Origin: Anaerotignum lactatifermentans DSM 14214
GTDB taxonomy: Bacteria > Bacillota > Clostridia > Lachnospirales > Anaerotignaceae
NCBI RefSeq assembly: GCF_900142265.1
Contig: NZ_FRAH01000034.1
Span: 1-33,146 of the forward strand
Length of the DNA stretch: 33,146 bases
Direction: 5' to 3'
This document shows positions 6,753-14,820 of this stretch, in pieces; the stretch's first letter is position 1; each line of letters begins with the position of its first letter. The notes beneath the pieces were generated by a model. That model did not search any database. It worked only from the letters and a program-made list of their open reading frames with translations, and was not told where the DNA came from. The position numbers were made by a program, and so were the translations under genes.

Positions 6753-6787
6753 AAAAACCCCGGAAACCGCGTAGTTCCGGGGTTTTT
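6753..6787 (-). terminator. Terminator of rplM-rpsI
   Basis: Perfect 13-bp stem AAAAACCCCGGAA (6753-6765) with TTCCGGGGTTTTT (6775-6787), beginning 19 nt after the rpsI stop and ending in a T run on the minus strand. Confidence 0.9.
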
Positions 6788-6805
6788 GACCACTTTTGAT
6801 AAAGT

Positions 6806-7198
6806 TTAGCGCTTGCTGAACTGCGGAGCGCGACGGGCAGCCTTGAGGCCGTACTTCTTTCTTTCTTTCATACGAGGGTCTCTTGTCAGGAAGCCAGCTT
6901 TTTTCAGAGCGGGTCTGAAATCGCCGTCAGCCTGCAACAGAGCTCTGGAGATGCCGTGTCTGATAGCACCTGCCTGACCTGTGAAGCCACCGCCGTGTAC
7001 GTTCACCAGAACGTCGAATTTCGCTGTTGTTGCTGTCAGTTCCAGGGGCTGACGAACAATAACTTTCAGTGTTTCCAGACCGAAATATTCATCAATGTCT
7101 CTTTTGTTGATTGTGATTTTGCCGTTACCGGGTACCAGGTAAACTCTAGCTACAGAAGATTTTCTTCTGCCTGTGCCGTAATATCTAGCTGCTGCCAT
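6806..7198 (-). CDS. rpsI: 30S ribosomal protein S9
   Basis: A 130-residue S9, full family length. Seen: [14 protein letters not shown] near the start, the [15 protein letters not shown] core and the basic tail ending FSKR, which reaches the P-site tRNA in the ribosome. It is 18 nt downstream of rplM in the usual L13-S9 pair. The reading frame end is intact although a mobile element begins within a few hundred bases. Confidence 0.98.
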   Translation of the reverse strand: MAAARYYGTGRRKSSVARVYLVPGNGKITINKRDIDEYFGLETLKVIVRQPLELTATTAKFDVLVNVHGGGFTGQAGAIRHGISRALLQADGDFRPALKKAGFLTRDPRMKERKKYGLKAARRAPQFSKR

Positions 7199-7216
7199 GA
7201 TGCTTTCCTCCTTCGA

Positions 7217-7654
7217 TTAAAATTTCAGTTCCAGTACTTCAGGTTTCTGCGCTGCATGGGGATGTTCTGCGCCAGCATATACATGCAGTTTGCCGAACAT
7301 TTTTCTGCCCAGAGCGTTTTTAGGAAGCATACCTTTTACAGCATGTTCGATTACTCTTTCAGGGTGTGTTTCCAGCATTTTGTCCAGTCTTACTGTTTTC
7401 AGACCACCGATGTAGCCTGTGTGGTGGTGATACAGTTTCTGTGTCAGTTTTTTACCTGTCACAGCTACCTTTTCTGCGTTGATAACGATTACATAGTCGC
7501 CCATGTCAACGTTGGGTGCATACTGGGGTTTGTTTTTACCTCTTAAGATGTTTGCGATTTCGGAAGCCAGACGGCCCAGTGTCAGGTCTGTTGCGTCAAC
7601 AACGTACCATTTTTTTGTTACATCTGCTTCTTTCGCAATGTAAGTAGTTCTCAT
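7217..7654 (-). CDS. rplM: 50S ribosomal protein L13
   Basis: A 145-residue L13, an early-assembling 23S rRNA-binding protein. Family segments seen are [16 protein letters not shown], the [12 protein letters not shown] strand and [10 protein letters not shown]. The ATG follows GGGAGG by about 10 nt. It is the first gene of the rplM-rpsI operon and has its own promoter and structured leader. Confidence 0.98.
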   Translation of the reverse strand: MRTTYIAKEADVTKKWYVVDATDLTLGRLASEIANILRGKNKPQYAPNVDMGDYVIVINAEKVAVTGKKLTQKLYHHHTGYIGGLKTVRLDKMLETHPERVIEHAVKGMLPKNALGRKMFGKLHVYAGAEHPHAAQKPEVLELKF

Positions 7655-7823
7655 GGTTCTTTTACCTCCCTTATCATATTTTCCTTTGACTCTTTGACTT
7701 TACGAACGATACGGGAATACCGCCGTAATCTCCATTATGTGGCTTTCCACATAACTTATTGAGTCCCACCTTGAGAAACATATATTCAAAGCGTGAAACA
7801 CGCTTCAAAATCAAAATAACAGC
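7655..7823 (-). promoter_or_regulatory. Structured 5' leader of rplM (L13-leader-like)
   Basis: About 170 nt untranslated between the promoter and rplM. Two clear hairpins are visible on the minus strand: AAGCGTG-TTT-CACGCTT early, and TTATGTGG-AAAG-CCACATAA in the middle; an ACGG/CCGT stem follows. Firmicutes rplM operons often carry an autoregulatory L13 leader. Whether this one matches that family needs a covariance-model search. Confidence 0.55.
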
Positions 7824-7829
7824 TTTATT

Positions 7830-7858
7830 ATTATAATACCTGAAAATGCCGCTGTCAA
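7830..7858 (-). promoter_or_regulatory. Consensus promoter of rplM-rpsI
   Basis: TTGACA (7853-7858), 17-nt spacer, TATAAT (7830-7835) on the minus strand: a perfect housekeeping-sigma consensus, 8 bp after the truA stop. Confidence 0.92.
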
Positions 7859-7865
7859 GGGCTTT

Positions 7866-8615
7866 CTAAGGCAAATCGTAATAAATTTCCCGTAAAGTCA
7901 GGCCCTGCGGCTCTGCGGTCTGTCCTGCCTGTCTGCGGTCTTTGCCGGCGATGATTTCTGCCACCTTTTCTGCCGGAATTTTTCCCTGTCCCACGGCAAT
8001 GAGGGTACCAGCCAGAATCCGTACCATATTATACAAAAAGCCATCCCCAGTGACCAAAATGCGGATATGCGGGCCTTCCTGTTCCACATGGCAGTCAAAA
8101 ATGGTACGAACCGTTGTGGAAACAGAACTGCCTGCGGCACAGAATGCCGCAAAATCATGAGTTCCCACAAAAGCCTTTGCCCCTTCGTTCATTTTTTCCA
8201 AATCCAGCGGACTATATACAAATGTGCTGTAAAGCCGCTCCTTGGGGTTTTTGTATGGACTCTGATAGATATGATATTCGTAAGTTTTTTTGACGCAGTC
8301 GTACCGAGGATGGAAATCCCCCGGCACTTCCCTTGCCGCTGTCACCACAATATCCTCCGGCAAAAAGGGACGGATTGCCAGCGGAATTTTTTCCGGCGGA
8401 ATGGTGGTTTCTACATCAATGACCGCCCTTTGTCCCAGTGCGTGAACGCCTCTGTCTGTACGACTGGCACCGATGCATTCCAGCTCTGGATTGCGAAAGA
8501 GTGTCCGCAGGGCTTTTTCTACTTCGCCTTCCACCGTCAGCACTTCCGGCGATTTCTGTTTCTGCCACCCACTGTAACGGGTGCCATCATATGCGATTGT
8601 CAATAAGATTCTCAT
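7866..8615 (-). CDS. truA: tRNA pseudouridine(38-40) synthase TruA
   Basis: Converts uridines 38-40 in the tRNA anticodon arm to pseudouridine. The 249 residues show YDGTRYSGWQKQ at the start and the catalytic motif SRTDRGVHA with Asp54. GDGFLYNMVRILAGTLI near the end is also typical. The ATG at 8615 overlaps the stop of the acyltransferase gene (ATGA), giving a normal TruA N-terminus; an upstream in-frame start at 8651 would overlap that gene further. In many Clostridia truA follows ecfT directly; here one gene separates them. Confidence 0.96.
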   Translation of the reverse strand: MRILLTIAYDGTRYSGWQKQKSPEVLTVEGEVEKALRTLFRNPELECIGASRTDRGVHALGQRAVIDVETTIPPEKIPLAIRPFLPEDIVVTAAREVPGDFHPRYDCVKKTYEYHIYQSPYKNPKERLYSTFVYSPLDLEKMNEGAKAFVGTHDFAAFCAAGSSVSTTVRTIFDCHVEQEGPHIRILVTGDGFLYNMVRILAGTLIAVGQGKIPAEKVAEIIAGKDRRQAGQTAEPQGLTLREIYYDLP

Positions 8616-9646
8616 GGGTTTTGTTTCCCCTTTCTCTTTTTCCAATACCATGCCAAAAGCCCCACCACCACCGTCATGCCATAACAGCAGACTGCCCGCA
8701 GCAAAAGCCCTTTGGCAGGACCCACACCAAAGCGGTTCAAAAAGGCATCCTGCACATAATACAGGAAAATACCATGGTACAAATACAAATAAAAACTCAT
8801 GCGGTCAATGCCCTGAACAACTTTCCACGCCATCACACGGTCTGCAACCTTTTTCCCAATCCAGAACAAAAATAAAATAGCACAGAACACATAAAGGGTA
8901 TGGACATCCTCCAGAAAAGATACCCGGAAAAAACCACGGTTATTGGCGTTACTCAAAAGCCCGTCAGCCAGCACAAAAACCACAAAGCCTGTCAGCAGTA
9001 CGCCCTGATTTTTCCGAATGCCTTCCAGAAATCTGTCGTAATATTTCCCGGCGTAACAGCCCAATACCCAATAAGCCAAATAAGACGTAAACACACGGTC
9101 ATTATAGATAAATTCCGTTCCGGGAGAAAGAATCCCAATCATGGCAGGCAATCCTCCGTGGAACAGGCGCATAAGCATCACAGACGCCAACGCCGCTACC
9201 CAAAAATCTACTTTTTCCGTCATTTTCCGCCACAAGGGCATCAGGAGATAAAACTGGAAAATGATGATGATAAAGTAAAACGGTGCAATCATATTCCCCA
9301 GAAGCAAAGATTCTCCCAGAAATCCCGCATCAAAGGTATAATACCCCAAATCAATGAGTCCCAAATAGGAAATGATAACGGCAATGACATAAGGCACCCC
9401 GATTTTCCGTATTCTGCCCCAAAGAAAAGAGCCATAGGAAAAAGCACCTTCCTTTCGGAAATATTTCAGGGCAGACAGGAAAATAAATCCCTGCACCACA
9501 AAGGCAGACAACCGCCAAGGCACATATACTCCAAAAAAGGAGATATTTTCCTTAGGCAGTCCCGTTACCGCCACAGAACAAATATGAATCCACATGACCA
9601 ACAGGCAAAGCACCACATTGACAAATGAAATTTCCCGATTTCGCAT
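8612..9646 (-). CDS. Acyltransferase family 3 membrane protein
   Basis: A 344-residue polytopic protein with about ten hydrophobic segments, of the acyltransferase-3 type that moves acyl (often acetyl) groups onto extracytoplasmic sugars or other cell-surface molecules. Seen: a first membrane helix ending WIHI with the family His (H21), a loop RIRKIGVPYVI, and a late FYLYLYHGIF helix. No extra SGNH domain follows. The position usually holding Arg 11 residues before the His is Asn10. The ATG at 9646 follows GGGAGGGG; a further ATG at 9667 lies upstream of that site. Its stop overlaps truA, so the two are co-transcribed. The substrate is unknown. Confidence 0.8.
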   Translation of the reverse strand: MRNREISFVNVVLCLLVMWIHICSVAVTGLPKENISFFGVYVPWRLSAFVVQGFIFLSALKYFRKEGAFSYGSFLWGRIRKIGVPYVIAVIISYLGLIDLGYYTFDAGFLGESLLLGNMIAPFYFIIIIFQFYLLMPLWRKMTEKVDFWVAALASVMLMRLFHGGLPAMIGILSPGTEFIYNDRVFTSYLAYWVLGCYAGKYYDRFLEGIRKNQGVLLTGFVVFVLADGLLSNANNRGFFRVSFLEDVHTLYVFCAILFLFWIGKKVADRVMAWKVVQGIDRMSFYLYLYHGIFLYYVQDAFLNRFGVGPAKGLLLRAVCCYGMTVVVGLLAWYWKKRKGKQNP

Positions 9647-9682
9647 GTTTTCCCCTCCCGAAAACAAAAGGCGTTGACTTCA

Positions 9683-9727
9683 TAAAAAAATAGCCGAAAT
9701 CCTTAGAACAAAAGGGCTTCCGGCTAT
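9683..9727 (-). terminator. Terminator after ecfT
   Basis: Stem of ATAGCCGAAATCC (9690-9702) with GGGCTTCCGGCTAT (9714-9727), then seven T on the minus strand. It separates the ecf operon from the acyltransferase-truA pair. Confidence 0.85.
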
Positions 9728-9797
9728 CTTCTTTTTACTTAAATGATATAAGGAATGTTTTTTGAATGGAAACCAACTTTTGCCAACACCCTTTTTC

Positions 9798-10622
9798 TCA
9801 AATCATAAATGGCAGATAATTCCCTGCAATGCGCAGTGCCACCACAAACACCAGATACACCGCTGTCATCACAACCGCCCGATAATCCCGGCTTTCCATG
9901 TGCATGACGTTCATGCGTGTTCTGTGTTCATCCCCATGGTAACATCTGGCTTCCATAGCCATGGCAAGTTCTTCTGCCCGGCGGAACGCGGAAATGAACA
10001 GAGGTACCAGAATGGGAATCATGCTCTTTGCTTTCTGCATCAGGTTCCCTGTGTCGAAATCTGCCCCTCTTGCCTGCTGTGCTTTGATGATCTTGTCTGT
10101 TTCATCCAGCAGTGTGGGAATGAAACGCAGTGCAATGGTCATCATCATCGCGATTTCATGGGCAGGCACACCGATGCGTTTCAAAGGACGCAGGATGTAC
10201 TCAATGCCGTCTGTGAGCTGGATGGGTGTTGTGGTCAGTGTCAGTACAGAGGAACCCACAATGAGCAGTACCAGACGCACACACATTTTCACAGCCATGT
10301 AAATGCCTTCCCATGTGAGATGCAGGAAGCCAAATTCCCAAATCACCTGTTCCCCTTGGGTCAAAAAGAGGTTGATGACCGCCGTAAAGAGAATGATGAT
10401 GACAATGCTTTTCAAGCCTTTCAGCATAAATTTCAAAGGCACTTTGGATACTTTGATCACTGCGCCCAAAATGGCTGTTACGCAGACATACCCAATAAAG
10501 GTATTGACTACAAACAGCGAAATGATAAACAAAAATGTTACGACAATTTTGACTCTGGCATCCAGCCGATGAATCGGCGATTCTGCCGGATAATATTGTC
10601 CGATGGTTATATCCCGAATCAT
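9798..10622 (-). CDS. ecfT: Energy-coupling factor transporter transmembrane protein EcfT
   Basis: Membrane subunit that couples the two EcfA ATPases to exchangeable substrate-binding S components for vitamin and metal uptake. The 274 residues have five or more membrane segments and the two cytoplasmic coupling motifs: QQARGAD and, further on, MEARCYHG, where the last glycine of the usual ARG is Cys. The start overlaps the ecfA2 stop by 4 nt. A terminator follows. Confidence 0.95.
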   Translation of the reverse strand: MIRDITIGQYYPAESPIHRLDARVKIVVTFLFIISLFVVNTFIGYVCVTAILGAVIKVSKVPLKFMLKGLKSIVIIILFTAVINLFLTQGEQVIWEFGFLHLTWEGIYMAVKMCVRLVLLIVGSSVLTLTTTPIQLTDGIEYILRPLKRIGVPAHEIAMMMTIALRFIPTLLDETDKIIKAQQARGADFDTGNLMQKAKSMIPILVPLFISAFRRAEELAMAMEARCYHGDEHRTRMNVMHMESRDYRAVVMTAVYLVFVVALRIAGNYLPFMI

Positions 10623-11476
10623 GATTTCACCTGCTTTACCAGTTTTAATAATACTTCTTTTGCTTCCTTGACGGTATATACGTCTGTGGGCACATCATAG
10701 CCCCGTTTTTTCAGCTCTGCGAACACATAGCTTACCTGAGGCGCAGCCAGACCCATTTGTTCCAGTTCTTCCACATGGGAGAAAATTTCCTTGGGTGTAC
10801 CCTGCATAGCCGCTTTGCCGCGATGCATTACAATGATGCGATCCACCAGTTTTGCCACGTCCTCCATGCTGTGGCTTACCAGAATAACGGTAATGCCCCG
10901 TTTGTCATGAAGGTCTTTGATTGCCTGCAGGATTTCGTCACGACCTCTAGGGTCCAGACCCGCAGTCGGCTCGTCCAGAATGAGAACTTCAGGATTCATA
11001 GCAAGTACCCCTGCGATGGCTACACGGCGTTTCTGACCGCCGGAAAGCTCAAAGGGAGACTTTTCGTAAATCTCCTCGGAAATGCCAACGGTTTCCAGCG
11101 CGGAAACCACATTGTGATGGATTTCTTCTTCTGTCAGCTTCAGGTTTGTAGGACCAAAAGCTACATCTTTATATACTGTCATTTCAAAAAGCTGGTATTC
11201 GGGATACTGGAAGGCCAGACCAATACGGCGGCGCACTTCCTTCAGCTTTGTTTTGTCTTTATGAATGTTTTCCCCGTCCAGCAGAATTTCCCCAGATGTG
11301 GGAGAAATGATGCCGTTAAGATGCTGGATCAATGTGGATTTGCCGGAGCCTGTATGACCGATGAGACCAATGAACTCCCCTTTCTGGATTTCCAGTGTCA
11401 CATCATCCAGCGCAACTTTTTCGAATGCCGTACCGGGATTGTAAACATGGGTCAAGTGGTTGATTTTAATTGACAT
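10619..11476 (-). CDS. ecfA2: Energy-coupling factor transporter ATP-binding protein EcfA2
   Basis: One of the two ABC ATPases of the shared ECF module. In 285 residues: Walker [10 protein letters not shown] at 40-48, Q-loop FQYPEYQLF, signature [13 protein letters not shown], Walker [14 protein letters not shown] and the switch His in VSHSMED. It overlaps the end of ecfA1 by 25 nt and ecfT by 4 nt. The ecfA2 assignment over ecfA1 rests on gene order and on the YPEYQLF segment. Confidence 0.94.
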   Translation of the reverse strand: MSIKINHLTHVYNPGTAFEKVALDDVTLEIQKGEFIGLIGHTGSGKSTLIQHLNGIISPTSGEILLDGENIHKDKTKLKEVRRRIGLAFQYPEYQLFEMTVYKDVAFGPTNLKLTEEEIHHNVVSALETVGISEEIYEKSPFELSGGQKRRVAIAGVLAMNPEVLILDEPTAGLDPRGRDEILQAIKDLHDKRGITVILVSHSMEDVAKLVDRIIVMHRGKAAMQGTPKEIFSHVEELEQMGLAAPQVSYVFAELKKRGYDVPTDVYTVKEAKEVLLKLVKQVKS

Positions 11477-12333
11477 ATCGCACCTACCATTTCTTCAATC
11501 GTTAATATATCCGCAGGCAGTTCAACGCCTTCCTTTCGCAGCAAATAAGCCACTTCTGTCACCTGCGGCACGTCCAGACCGTATTTCTGCAAAGTTTCCA
11601 CCTGTGAGAAAATCTCTTTGGGTGTACCCTGCATTACCAGATCCCCGTCGTCAATGACAAAGACCTTGTCTGCCCGTACGGCTTCATCCATATAATGGGT
11701 AATCAGAATCATGGTGATTCCTTCTTCCCGATTCAGTCGTTCGATGGTTTCCATGACATCTCTGCGTCCCACAGGGTCCAACATGGCTGTAGGCTCGTCC
11801 AGTACGATGCACTTGGGCTTCATAGCCAACACCCCAGCAATGGCAATCCGCTGTTTCTGACCGCCAGAAAGCTTAGAAGGGGTATGAGTAGCATATTCAC
11901 TCATGCGTACCGTCGCCAAAGCTTCATCCACGCGTTTGCGGATTTCCTTTGGCTCCACACCCATATTTTCGGGGCCGAAAGCAATGTCTTCTTCTACCAC
12001 CGTTGCTACCAGCTGGTTATCGGGATTCTGGAATACCATCCCCGCTGTCTGGCGGATTTCCCAAACCAGTTCGTCATTTTTTGTATCCATATCATCCACC
12101 CATAGGGTACCGCCAGTGGGCTGCACCAAGGCGTTAATATGTTTCGCAAAGGTAGATTTGCCAGAGCCGTTATGTCCCAGTACTGCCACAAAATCACCTT
12201 TGTTGATTTCGATGTTTACATTTTTCAAGGCCGCAACCTTTTCTTCTTTTGTGCCATGATCCGTTTCCAAAACCCTTACATATTCGTAAGTCAGATCTTT
12301 GGCCTTTACCATTTTCATCGCTTCTTTGTTCAC
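11452..12333 (-). CDS. ecfA1: Energy-coupling factor transporter ATP-binding protein EcfA1
   Basis: Second ABC ATPase of the ECF module, 293 residues. Seen: Walker [10 protein letters not shown] at 53-61, Q-loop [20 protein letters not shown], signature [13 protein letters not shown], Walker [14 protein letters not shown] and the switch His in ITHYMDE. The start is a GTG 6-7 nt after GGAGG. First gene of ecfA1-ecfA2-ecfT, with its own promoter; no S component is encoded here, as expected for a shared module. Confidence 0.94.
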   Translation of the reverse strand: MNKEAMKMVKAKDLTYEYVRVLETDHGTKEEKVAALKNVNIEINKGDFVAVLGHNGSGKSTFAKHINALVQPTGGTLWVDDMDTKNDELVWEIRQTAGMVFQNPDNQLVATVVEEDIAFGPENMGVEPKEIRKRVDEALATVRMSEYATHTPSKLSGGQKQRIAIAGVLAMKPKCIVLDEPTAMLDPVGRRDVMETIERLNREEGITMILITHYMDEAVRADKVFVIDDGDLVMQGTPKEIFSQVETLQKYGLDVPQVTEVAYLLRKEGVELPADILTIEEMVGAICQLKSTT

Positions 12334-12403
12334 CTTTTTCCTCCGTGAAAATCATATTTTTCACACTTAAAGTCTATGGTAAAAAATACTCACAGCTATC
12401 AAT

Positions 12404-12432
12404 AAGATACCTTTTTTCCGCCAAAAAGTCAA
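12404..12432 (-). promoter_or_regulatory. Promoter of ecfA1-ecfA2-ecfT
   Basis: TTGACT (12427-12432), 17-nt spacer, TATCTT (12404-12409) on the minus strand, about 70 nt before the ecfA1 start. The 5' leader is short and AT-rich with no obvious riboswitch. Confidence 0.8.
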
Positions 12433-12527
12433 GAAAAAACGGCGTTTCGCCTTTTCTTTCTATGCTTTACAGAGATGTGACAAACGGACATTTGTCTTAA
12501 AAAATTCTTCTGTTTTCTGAGATATTC

Positions 12528-12578
12528 CTGTAACACAAGTGCAAACAAGCTGTAACGGTAACTTTACCTTCCTGTAAC
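12528..12578 (+). promoter_or_regulatory. Three CTGTAAC boxes at 22-bp spacing (operator)
   Basis: CTGTAAC begins at 12528, 12550 and 12572, each exactly 22 bp apart, two helical turns. The last box covers the place of the -35 element of the secreted-peptide gene. This is the layout of an activator that binds tandem direct repeats on one face of the DNA, such as OmpR/PhoB-type response regulators. The regulator is not in the window. Confidence 0.6.
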
Positions 12579-12596
12579 CTACGATTGCACTTTCTG

Positions 12597-12605
12597 TGGT
12601 ATGAT
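12597..12605 (+). promoter_or_regulatory. Extended -10 element of the secreted-peptide gene
   Basis: TGGTATGAT on the plus strand gives TG-n-TATGAT. No good -35 hexamer lies 17 nt upstream; that place is taken by the third CTGTAAC box, which suggests activator dependence. Confidence 0.55.
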
Positions 12606-12648
12606 AACAACATGAAAAGAAAAAATTCGACAAAGGAGGTTTTCCAGT

Positions 12649-12822
12649 ATGAACATGAAAAAATTAATGATTGCAGCAGCCGTAGTATTCTCCCTGTCTT
12701 TTGCCACAGGTATGACATATTCTTTCCAGGCATCCAACGCATTGGAAAACGCTCCTGTAGCAGAAACAACCGCCACAGAAGAACCCGTGGCACTGGTTTC
12801 TGCAAGCACATCCATTCGCTAA
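12649..12822 (+). CDS. Small secreted peptide precursor (57 residues)
   Basis: Not recognised. The only plus-strand gene in the window. The ATG follows AAAGGAGG by 9 nt. Residues 1-5 are basic (MNMKK), 6-23 are hydrophobic, and a signal peptidase I-like site follows at QASNA with cleavage after Ala31. The predicted mature part is about 26 residues, rich in Ala, Thr, Glu and Val, without Cys, ending STSIR. It is divergent from ecfA1 and convergent with rplQ, has its own -10 element and its own terminator, so it is a separate transcription unit. It could be a signalling peptide or a small envelope protein; it may also be processed differently. Confidence 0.7.
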   Translation: MNMKKLMIAAAVVFSLSFATGMTYSFQASNALENAPVAETTATEEPVALVSASTSIR

Positions 12823-12853
12823 ATAACATTCATTGTATATCTCCTAACCTAAT

Positions 12854-12889
12854 AAAAAAGTCGGAATCTATGCAGATTTCGGCTTTTTT
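12854..12889 (+). terminator. Terminator of the secreted-peptide gene
   Basis: AAAAAAGTCGGAATC pairs with GATTTCGGCTTTTTT across a 6-nt loop with two G-U pairs, ending in six T on the plus strand. It could also act on the minus strand. Confidence 0.85.
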
Positions 12890-12939
12890 ATGTTGTCAGA
12901 AATCCATGCTTTGGCATAAAAAAAGACATACACAGAGCA

Positions 12940-12988
12940 ACTTTCCCTTAAGAAAACATTGGTTTTCCTTCATTTCTTAAGGGAAAGT
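12940..12988. repeat. Perfect 16-bp inverted repeat
   Basis: ACTTTCCCTTAAGAAA (12940-12955) and its exact complement TTTCTTAAGGGAAAGT (12973-12988), with a 17-nt loop. There is no T run on either side, so it is not a normal terminator. It lies in the gap between the peptide gene and the rplQ terminator, where no gene is seen. Confidence 0.7.
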
Positions 12989-13032
12989 GCGACAGCTGTC
13001 TTCAGAAGAAAATATACCAAATAAAATCCCAG

Positions 13033-13072
13033 TAAAAAAATAAGCTGGAACCCTTTCTCAAGGATTCCAGCT
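13033..13072 (-). terminator. Terminator of the ribosomal protein cluster after rplQ
   Basis: AGCTGGAA-C-CCTT (13043-13055) pairs with AAGG-A-TTCCAGCT (13060-13072), followed on the minus strand by TTATTTTTTT. Confidence 0.88.
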
Positions 13073-13127
13073 ATATTTCTTTTTCTTATGAAGCAGCACG
13101 GAATGTGTCTGCCTGAATTCATAAAAA

Positions 13128-13670
13128 TTAAACCAGTTCGATGATAACTTCCATCGCACCGTCGCCTTTACGAGCGCCCAGTTTCACAATTCTTGTGTAA
13201 CCGCCGTTACGACCAGCGTATTTGGGAGCGATTTCGTCGAACATTTTTGCAGCCATGTCAACTTTTTTGCTGTTCTTTCTGATTTTTTTGCCATCAGCAG
13301 GAACTTCTGTAACAGGGTACAGGTAAGCCAGCATCTGACGTCTAGCTGCCAGTCTGGAAGGTTTATCCTTCTTAACTGTTTTCTTAACTTCGTCATAAAC
13401 AGTTACTTTTTTGCCGTTTACAACTTCTTTCACTCTTTTGCCGTTAGCGTCTTTTTTCGCTACTTTTGCTGTTACTTCAACTTCTTCGAAGTTTTCTCTT
13501 TCTTTCACAGCCAGAGTGATCAGTTTTTCAGCGATTCTTCTTACTTCTTTCGCTCTTGTTTCTGTTGTTTTGATTTTACCGTGGTACAACAGGTTTGTAA
13601 CCTGGTTTCTCAGCAGAGCTTTTCTCTGAGGAGTTGTTTTACCCAGTTTTCTATATCCGGATGCATGCAT
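13128..13670 (-). CDS. rplQ: 50S ribosomal protein L17, long form
   Basis: The N-terminal half ([24 protein letters not shown]) and the C-terminal half ([25 protein letters not shown]) are standard L17. At 180 residues it is some 60 longer than the common 115-125. The extra length is a Lys/Val-rich insert at about 64-103 ([18 protein letters not shown]) and a shorter Lys-rich stretch at about 124-140. Both keep the frame and use similar codons, so this is a lineage feature rather than damage. It is the last gene of the cluster. Confidence 0.97.
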   Translation of the reverse strand: MHASGYRKLGKTTPQRKALLRNQVTNLLYHGKIKTTETRAKEVRRIAEKLITLAVKERENFEEVEVTAKVAKKDANGKRVKEVVNGKKVTVYDEVKKTVKKDKPSRLAARRQMLAYLYPVTEVPADGKKIRKNSKKVDMAAKMFDEIAPKYAGRNGGYTRIVKLGARKGDGAMEVIIELV

Positions 13671-13770
13671 TGTTGAATCCTCCTTGTTCTCACCTGCAAA
13701 ACTTACCCCGACCCCACTGCTTCTTCGGGCTTACGTGTGTCGTAATTTCGCAGTAAATAATAGTAGCCGA

Positions 13771-14730
13771 TTATTCGTCGCTGGGTCTGAGTGCCAGTCC
13801 CAGTTCCGCCATTTTGTTCAGTACTTCTTCCAGGGACTTGCGGCCCAGGTTTCTTACCTTCATCATTTCTTCTTCTGTCTTGTTTGCCAGGTCTTCCACG
13901 GTGTTGATACCTGCACGTTTCAGGCAGTTATAAGAACGCACGGACAGATCCAGTTCTTCAATGCTCATTTCCAGAACTTTTTCTTTCTTGCCTTCTTCTT
14001 TTTCAACCATGATGGAAGCATCTTTCGCATTGTCAGAAAGATCGATGAACAGGTTCAAATGCTCATTCAGAATCTTTGCACCGTAGCTAACTGCATCGTC
14101 GGGCGCAATGGTTCCGTTTGTCCAGACTTCCAGAGAGAGTTTGTCATAGTCAGTGATCTGACCAACACGAGTATTTTCAACCAGGAAGTTTACTCTTGTA
14201 ACAGGTGTGAAAATACTGTCTACCGGAAGCATGCCGATTGGCTGATCGTCTTTTTTGTTCTTGTCGGCACCAACATAGCCGCGGCCTTTCTGAATGGTGA
14301 TTTCCATATACAGTTTGCTGCCAGGGCCACCGGAAAGTGTCGCAATGTGATGGTCAGGGTTCAGGATTTCGATGTCGCTGTCTGCTTTGATGTCAGAGCC
14401 TTTGACTTCGCCTTCGCCTTCCATGTCAATGTACGCAATTTTCGGTTCGTTGCCTTCGCTGGTGTTTTTGATTGCCAGCCCTTTCAGATTCAGGATGATT
14501 TCTGTCACGTCTTCTTTTACGCCAGGAATCACGCTAAATTCATGAAGTACGCCGTCAATTTTTACGTTGCTGACTGCTGCGCCAGGCAGGGAAGAAAGCA
14601 GGATTCTTCTCAGGGAGTTGCCCAGAGTTGTGCCATAGCCTCTTTCCAGAGGTTCTACCACAAATTTGCCATAAGTTCCGTCCGGTGCCATCTCAGCAAT
14701 TTCAATGCGAGGTTTCTCAAATTCAAACAC
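13771..14730 (-). CDS. rpoA: DNA-directed RNA polymerase subunit alpha
   Basis: A 319-residue alpha subunit. The N-terminal assembly domain shows [20 protein letters not shown]; the C-terminal DNA- and activator-binding domain shows [16 protein letters not shown] and [12 protein letters not shown]. An acidic-basic linker ([12 protein letters not shown]) joins them. The start is GTG at 14730, about 9 nt after GGGAGG. It lies between rpsD and rplQ as usual. A 9-bp hairpin sits in the gap after rpsD. Confidence 0.98.
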   Translation of the reverse strand: MFEFEKPRIEIAEMAPDGTYGKFVVEPLERGYGTTLGNSLRRILLSSLPGAAVSNVKIDGVLHEFSVIPGVKEDVTEIILNLKGLAIKNTSEGNEPKIAYIDMEGEGEVKGSDIKADSDIEILNPDHHIATLSGGPGSKLYMEITIQKGRGYVGADKNKKDDQPIGMLPVDSIFTPVTRVNFLVENTRVGQITDYDKLSLEVWTNGTIAPDDAVSYGAKILNEHLNLFIDLSDNAKDASIMVEKEEGKKEKVLEMSIEELDLSVRSYNCLKRAGINTVEDLANKTEEEMMKVRNLGRKSLEEVLNKMAELGLALRPSDE

Positions 14731-14761
14731 TCATTCAAACCTCCCTTTTTTATGATAGATG

Positions 14762-14786
14762 GCCGCAAGGAAAAATGCCTTGCGGC
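14762..14786 (-). other. Intercistronic hairpin between rpsD and rpoA
   Basis: GCCGCAAGG (14762-14770) and CCTTGCGGC (14778-14786) form a perfect 9-bp stem. No T run follows on the minus strand, so it is more likely an RNA processing or stability element than a terminator. Confidence 0.5.
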
Positions 14787-14820
14787 TTTAGAATTGACTT
14801 CACTGCACAATCGAGATTGA

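Noticed and set aside
6480..6826. Duplicate of the rpsI 3' end as an att repeat
   Set aside because: GCGCTT recurs near 6505 but the match to the rpsI end does not extend beyond a few bases.
12334..12403. Possible riboswitch before ecfA1
   Set aside because: The leader is only about 70 nt, AT-rich and without conserved aptamer-like stems.
12434..12460. GGCG-TTT-CGCC hairpin with flanking A and T runs as a terminator
   Set aside because: The stem is only 4 bp of GC pairs and it abuts the ecfA1 -35 box, with no upstream minus-strand gene needing it.
13684..14820. Plus-strand frame opposite rpoA
   Set aside because: Antisense of a highly conserved gene; Phe- and Cys-rich product typical of shadow frames.
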